A stretch of DNA of 64,000 bases, from NCBI GenBank assembly GCA_015057705.1, contig SVDU01000023.1, positions 20,192 to 84,191 of the forward strand. Direction: 5' to 3'. This DNA is from Paenibacillaceae bacterium (GTDB lineage Bacteria; Bacillota; Clostridia; Lachnospirales; Lachnospiraceae). The notes under the pieces were generated by a model. It worked only from the letters and a program-made list of their open reading frames with translations. It was not told the DNA's origin and searched no databases. The translations under genes and the position numbers were made by a program. This document shows positions 60,535 through 64,000 of the stretch, one piece after another (position 1 is the first letter of the stretch; every line of letters starts with the position of its first letter).

Positions 60535-60649
60535 CTACCCTCAAAAAGGTATACGGTAAAACATTAGTACCTAGCTCCTAGTTAGTTTTTTTTTTGAGAT
60601 AATGTCTATAGCTTTAAAAAACTACATGCTTTTGGGAGGTACTTAATCT

Positions 60650-61612
60650 ATGGATAAAATCTCACATGAAATGCGGCTTGCCCAATGGACTTCCATTATC
60701 CGCGAATGTAACAGCAGCGGAATATCTAAGAAATCCTGGATAACTGCAAATGGGATTGACGAGAAACAATTCTATTACTGGCAGCGTCATGTCAGGGAAG
60801 AAGTCTTTCAGGAACTGCAACCGTCTCTTTCTCCTGCACAAACCTTTGTTGAACTAAATGTACCCTCATCAACTATCTCTCATAGCGAACGGCCGGAGGC
60901 AATCCTTCGTATTGGGAATTGCGTTCTTGAATTCCAAAATACGTTATCACCGATACTTCTTCAGACGATTATGCAGGTAATGATTCGGGAAGATCTGATC
61001 ATAGCGGGGTGCTGGTCTCATTCACGGCGTAAATTTGCCGATGTAGTAAAGGCCGTCGGGAAGGATAAGGCCAAGGATACCCTTGCCTATCAGGCGCTAA
61101 AACAGATCAGTGCCATTTACAAGATTGAAGAAGATCTTGCAGAACTCTCACCCGAGGAACGTGTAAAAAGGCGTCAACTTAGTGTTAAACCACTGGTGGA
61201 GGCTTTCTTTGCATGGATACATGAAAACCGTGATAAAGTTCCACCAAAATCGGAGACAGGTAAGGGTTTTACTTATTGACTGAATCAGGAGAAATATCTA
61301 AAAGTATTTTTGGAAGACGGCATGGTTCCTGCAGATAACAATGCTGCAGAGCAGGCAATTCGTGGATTCTGTATTGGAAAAGCCAACTGGCACATGATTG
61401 ATACCATCAACGGAGCAAAGGCAAGTGCAGTTATCTATAGCATTGCTGAAACTGCAAAAGCCAACAACTTAAAGCCTTACAATTATTTCGAATATTTGCT
61501 GACAGAAATCCCGAAACATCAGGAAGATACCAGCCTGGATTTCATGAAAGAATTACTTCCATGGTCAGAATCACTTCCAAAAGAATGCCTTAAAACAGTA
61601 GTTAATAAATAA
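60650..61612 (+). pseudogene. Fused tnpA-tnpC remnant of IS66 with an in-frame stop
   Basis: Residues 1 to about 105 match IS66 TnpA (WTSIIRECNSSGISKKSW, YYWQRHVREEV). The frame then jumps into the C-terminal part of the TnpC transposase (IIAGCWSHSRRKFADVV), so tnpB and the first part of tnpC are deleted. A TGA at 61277-61279 interrupts the frame where relatives read Y-S/A-LNQ; the same frame continues to 61612 with the DNNAAEQAIRGFCIGKANW motif. It cannot encode an active transposase. Confidence 0.85.
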
Positions 61613-61622
61613 TAAAGTACGT

Positions 61623-61640
61623 GCCGCCAGTAATGGCGGC
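61623..61640 (+). terminator. Hairpin at the right end of IS66
   Basis: GCCGCCA (61623-61629) pairs with TGGCGGC (61634-61640), followed by ATTATTG. Confidence 0.65.
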
Positions 61641-61674
61641 ATTATTGTAAAGGTACGAATGTTTTACCGTTTAC

Positions 61675-61986
61675 ACATATACCACCTACTGCATTGGTCA
61701 GATCACGTAGCTTATTAACCATAACAATATTAGTATAGATAGGCTAGGTAACATTTCAGCTGATATAAATTTAAACATAAATAGTGGATTGCTTATATTT
61801 TAATTCAATGCTATGATAATTAAACTAGAACACATGATCACAGTAAATATTTGCGCAAAAACTAATAATATAACTTTTTTTAATAAAGCACAATCTTCTT
61901 TAATACATGCTAGAAATAAAAATCCGATACTATAACAGATGCTTTTAGTATTATTAATTTCATATAATTAATTGGAAAGGAGATAA
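61675..61986. other. Intergenic region before the YcxB-like genes
   Basis: About 310 AT-rich bases after the IS66 end. No open frame of note. It must hold the promoter of the two membrane-protein genes, but no single promoter stands out. Confidence 0.5.
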
Positions 61987-62496
61987 ATGGAACCTGCTTT
62001 TGTTGTAAGAGTATCAATAAATAAAAAAATACTAAAAAGTTTTGAGAAATATATATTGAGACCATCATTTAATCTATTTATCAATATTGTCATATTAATA
62101 TGTGTATCACTGGCAATTTGCCTTTTTTTGCTTAGGTTCAATTCTCTTGCTAATATTTTATTGATAGGTGCTTTGTTCATATATATTGAAAAGATACTTG
62201 GAAGAAAAATAATTATAAAAAAACTGGTTATTGCAATAAACTTTGAACAAAATTATATATTAAAATTTTATGATGATTATATGACTATTTCCAAAGAATT
62301 AGAAGAATCCGGTTTTAACATAGATTACTCAAATATAAGTCGTATTACTGAGACAAAGAAATATGTAGTGCTATTCACTCGTGAGAACATGTGTTTTCCC
62401 GTTCATAAAACGTTTTATAATGATAAAGAAAAATATGAATGGTTGGATTATATAATAGATAAAAACAAGAAAATCAAATTATACAATATACAGTGA
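61987..62496 (+). CDS. YcxB-like membrane protein, first copy
   Basis: The 169-residue protein has two membrane segments (about 26-70) and a C-terminal YcxB-like domain: DYSNISRITETKKYVVLFTRENMCFPVHKTFY (in parts, about 112-145), a small beta-rich region. AAAGGAG precedes the start. It is followed 13 bases later by a related gene. Function of the family is unknown. Confidence 0.75.
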   Translation: MEPAFVVRVSINKKILKSFEKYILRPSFNLFINIVILICVSLAICLFLLRFNSLANILLIGALFIYIEKILGRKIIIKKLVIAINFEQNYILKFYDDYMTISKELEESGFNIDYSNISRITETKKYVVLFTRENMCFPVHKTFYNDKEKYEWLDYIIDKNKKIKLYNIQ

Positions 62497-62509
62497 GGAG
62501 TATTCTCAT

Positions 62510-63037
62510 ATGGAGTATTCGTTTGAAGCAATAGGCGTATCAAATAAGGAAACGATAATGGAAATTAAAAAATATTTGCTTCCAGGTTTTATTCACTCCA
62601 TGACGATAATAATAATTAGTATTTTTTTATTTCAATCTGTATATGAGATGCTTCATACGTCAACATTTATGTCTATCTTTTTTATTCTCTTAGCTTTATT
62701 GATGTATATATTATATCGCTACTTCCTAATTTCGCTTGTTAATCGCTATATGCAAAGTATGAAAGGGTATATGCATACAGACAACTTAGTTTATCATCTT
62801 AGTTTTGATAACGAGTACCTTAGTGTATCCATTTATGAAGCAGACATCTATACTCGAATTCCATATTCTAATTTTGTCAAAATAATTGAAACAAAAAATC
62901 TTTACCTTATGAAAACTAATGCAGGAAATCCTATAATAATAACAAAACAATCATTATCTAATGTATCAAAAGAAGACTGGAAAAATTTTTTAAAAAAGAA
63001 ATGCACTAATGTCAAAAAAATTAATCTAATGCACTAA
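62510..63037 (+). CDS. YcxB-like membrane protein, second copy
   Basis: The 175-residue protein has the same plan as its neighbour: two membrane segments (about 27-75), then IPYSNFVKIIETKNLYLMKTNAGNPIIIT (in parts, about 124-152). GAGGAG precedes the ATG. The tandem arrangement points to duplication or to a two-component membrane complex. Function unknown. Confidence 0.75.
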   Translation: MEYSFEAIGVSNKETIMEIKKYLLPGFIHSMTIIIISIFLFQSVYEMLHTSTFMSIFFILLALLMYILYRYFLISLVNRYMQSMKGYMHTDNLVYHLSFDNEYLSVSIYEADIYTRIPYSNFVKIIETKNLYLMKTNAGNPIIITKQSLSNVSKEDWKNFLKKKCTNVKKINLMH

Positions 63038-63052
63038 AAGTAAAGAAAGGCT

Positions 63053-63074
63053 GTTTTCACTGAATTGTGAAAAC
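63053..63074 (+). terminator. Hairpin after the YcxB-like genes
   Basis: GTTTTCAC (63053-63060) pairs perfectly with GTGAAAAC (63067-63074) round TGAATT. No strong T-run follows, so it may be a partial terminator. Confidence 0.6.
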
Positions 63075-63191
63075 AACTAGATAAATAAACTTATTCAAGT
63101 CAAATATAAAATATAAGCAACTCTTACATAATATAAATAAAATCTATCGTGAAAATCATAAAAAATCCAATATGAAATTAGAACCCTTACA

Positions 63192-63206
63192 CCACCTAAT
63201 AGGTGG
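63192..63206 (+). promoter_or_regulatory. Palindrome covering the ribosome site of the second integrase
   Basis: CCACCTAATAGGTGG has perfect 7-bp arms with a single central base. The right arm AGGTGG is the only ribosome-site-like sequence before ATG 63212, so folding would hide it. Confidence 0.55.
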
Positions 63207-63211
63207 CGTAA

Positions 63212-63931
63212 ATGAAAAGTAAATCTAAAAACGAGTTGATTTATCCCCATACCCATGATACATTATCGCTAGAGGGAATTGCAGAATTATATAAATTTAT
63301 GCAAAAAGAGAATGAATTAAAAGAGGTCTGTAACTTAGAATTAATTAAAATACGTCCTAATGATGGTAGAAATTATATTTACATCAACAGGAAACAATTT
63401 ATTGGAAGTGACCGAACAGACCTGATAAACAAACTATATGATCACTTCTACGGAACATCTTTAGAGGGGCTATACCCGGACTGGCTAAGATGGCGGAGGG
63501 ATTGTACTCACGTAAGTAATAAGACCATTAAAGAAAATATTTTCTTATGGAATGCTTATTTTAAAGACAAGTCCATTGTTAAAATACCTATTAAGGATTT
63601 GAACGCTACGGAGTTTATAAAATTCTTTCGTGCTATGTTGAAAGCAGAGTCTATGACCAGAAAGCGTTTTAACGACGCGAAAAGTGTTTTAAATGGATTG
63701 TTTTACTACGCGATTGAAATCGGAAGTGTGAATCATAACCCCATCAAAGAAATAAACTTTCGTCAATTCCAATTTAAACTTGTTAATAGAAAAAAAGAGA
63801 TTTTTACCTTGGCTGAAAGACAACTGCTATTGGATTATCTGGAACCTATAAACGATATATATAGTCTTGCTGTTCAACTGGATTTTTACCTTATATGCCG
63901 TAGTGCTGAACTTCGTGCTTTACTGTTGTAG
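63212..63931 (+). pseudogene. Truncated tyrosine recombinase, second copy
   Basis: The 239-residue product aligns with the first integrase from LKEVCNLELIKIRPNDGRNYIYI through MTRKRFNDAKSVLNG and LAVQLDFYLICRSAELRAL, then stops (LL-stop) where the first copy continues RLRWDDI into the catalytic domain. The His/Arg and Tyr boxes are absent. Sequence after 63931 to the window end shows no continuation. It is probably a non-functional fragment; the part before it has an extra N-terminal segment compared with the first copy. Confidence 0.78.
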
Positions 63932-64000
63932 CTTATTTATTTTAACAAAATACTGCTCCGCTTGCTTGTCAGGGACTTGCTCGATATAATGTCATTATCA

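Larger units (their letters stand above)
60549..61674 (+). mobile_element. IS66-type insertion sequence, internally deleted
   Basis: The ends are inverted repeats: GTATACGGTAAAACATTAGTA(CC) at 60549-60571 and its complement at 61652-61674, 21 of 23 positions matching. Inside is one fused, interrupted transposase frame. Intact IS66 elements are about 2-3 kb with tnpA, tnpB and tnpC; this one is about 1.1 kb. The 8-bp flanks (TCAAAAAG and ACATATAC) do not match, so no target duplication remains. It sits 15 bases after the integrase stop. Confidence 0.87.

Noticed and set aside
60541..61682. Target-site duplication round IS66
   Set aside because: The 8-bp flanks TCAAAAAG and ACATATAC do not match.
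1..64000. CRISPR array, tRNA or rRNA genes
   Set aside because: No regularly spaced repeat array, cloverleaf or rRNA-like stretch was recognised by reading; a tRNAscan run would be decisive.

Overview
The window looks like chromosomal DNA of an anaerobic, sugar- and amino-acid-using Firmicute of the Clostridia, most likely a Lachnospiraceae member (Lacrimispora/Clostridium-like). This is inferred from AT-rich spacers, strong GGAGG ribosome sites, frequent GTG/TTG starts, abundant PTS and ABC uptake operons, PRD, RpiR, LacI and Rrf2 regulators, a plantaricin C-like lantibiotic and the protein styles. Most of it is accessory metabolism arranged as uptake-plus-catabolism operons. No rRNA, tRNA or CRISPR array was recognised.

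Layout. 0-1.4 kb: lanthipeptide locus on the minus strand (precursor, then a class II synthetase cut by the window edge). 1.5-7 kb: GNAT acetyltransferase and a fructose-type PTS operon (1-phosphofructokinase, EIIBCA, class II aldolase) with an RpiR regulator and a very small HTH protein. 7-15.3 kb: branched-chain-amino-acid-type (HAAT) ABC transporter with a LarA-like protein, a zinc dehydrogenase and an FCD-type GntR regulator. 15.5-18 kb: a divergent Cro-like/CI-like regulator pair and an APC permease. 18-26.7 kb: a second HAAT transporter with two isocitrate lyase/PEP mutase-superfamily proteins, a cupin and a LacI regulator. 26.8-29.5 kb: TetR, membrane methyltransferase, ArsR. 29.6-34.9 kb: sugar ABC transporter with a GH2 glycosidase. 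35-37.5 kb: Kup potassium transporter. 37.5-42.8 kb: a second PTS operon (EIIB, EIIC, aldolase, PRD regulator, EIIA, cupin). 42.8-52.8 kb: oppABCDF-cutC-deoR-transglutaminase operon. 53-58.8 kb: small protein, HTH-methyltransferase fusion, cell-wall-repeat protein, an Rrf2 redox operon and a lipoprotein. 59.2-64 kb: decayed mobile DNA with two broken related integrases, a deleted IS66-type element and two YcxB-like membrane proteins.

Cross-cutting signals. A 16-bp palindrome close to GTTGCA-N4-TGCAAC occurs at three loci, always tied to small phage-repressor-like HTH genes, and the promoters carrying it have the same geometry. All four substrate-binding-protein genes are followed by a GC-rich hairpin before the first permease gene. 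The three metabolic regulators next to their operons (GntR, LacI, Rrf2) have recognisable candidate operators. These sites are read directly from the bases, but their function is inference.
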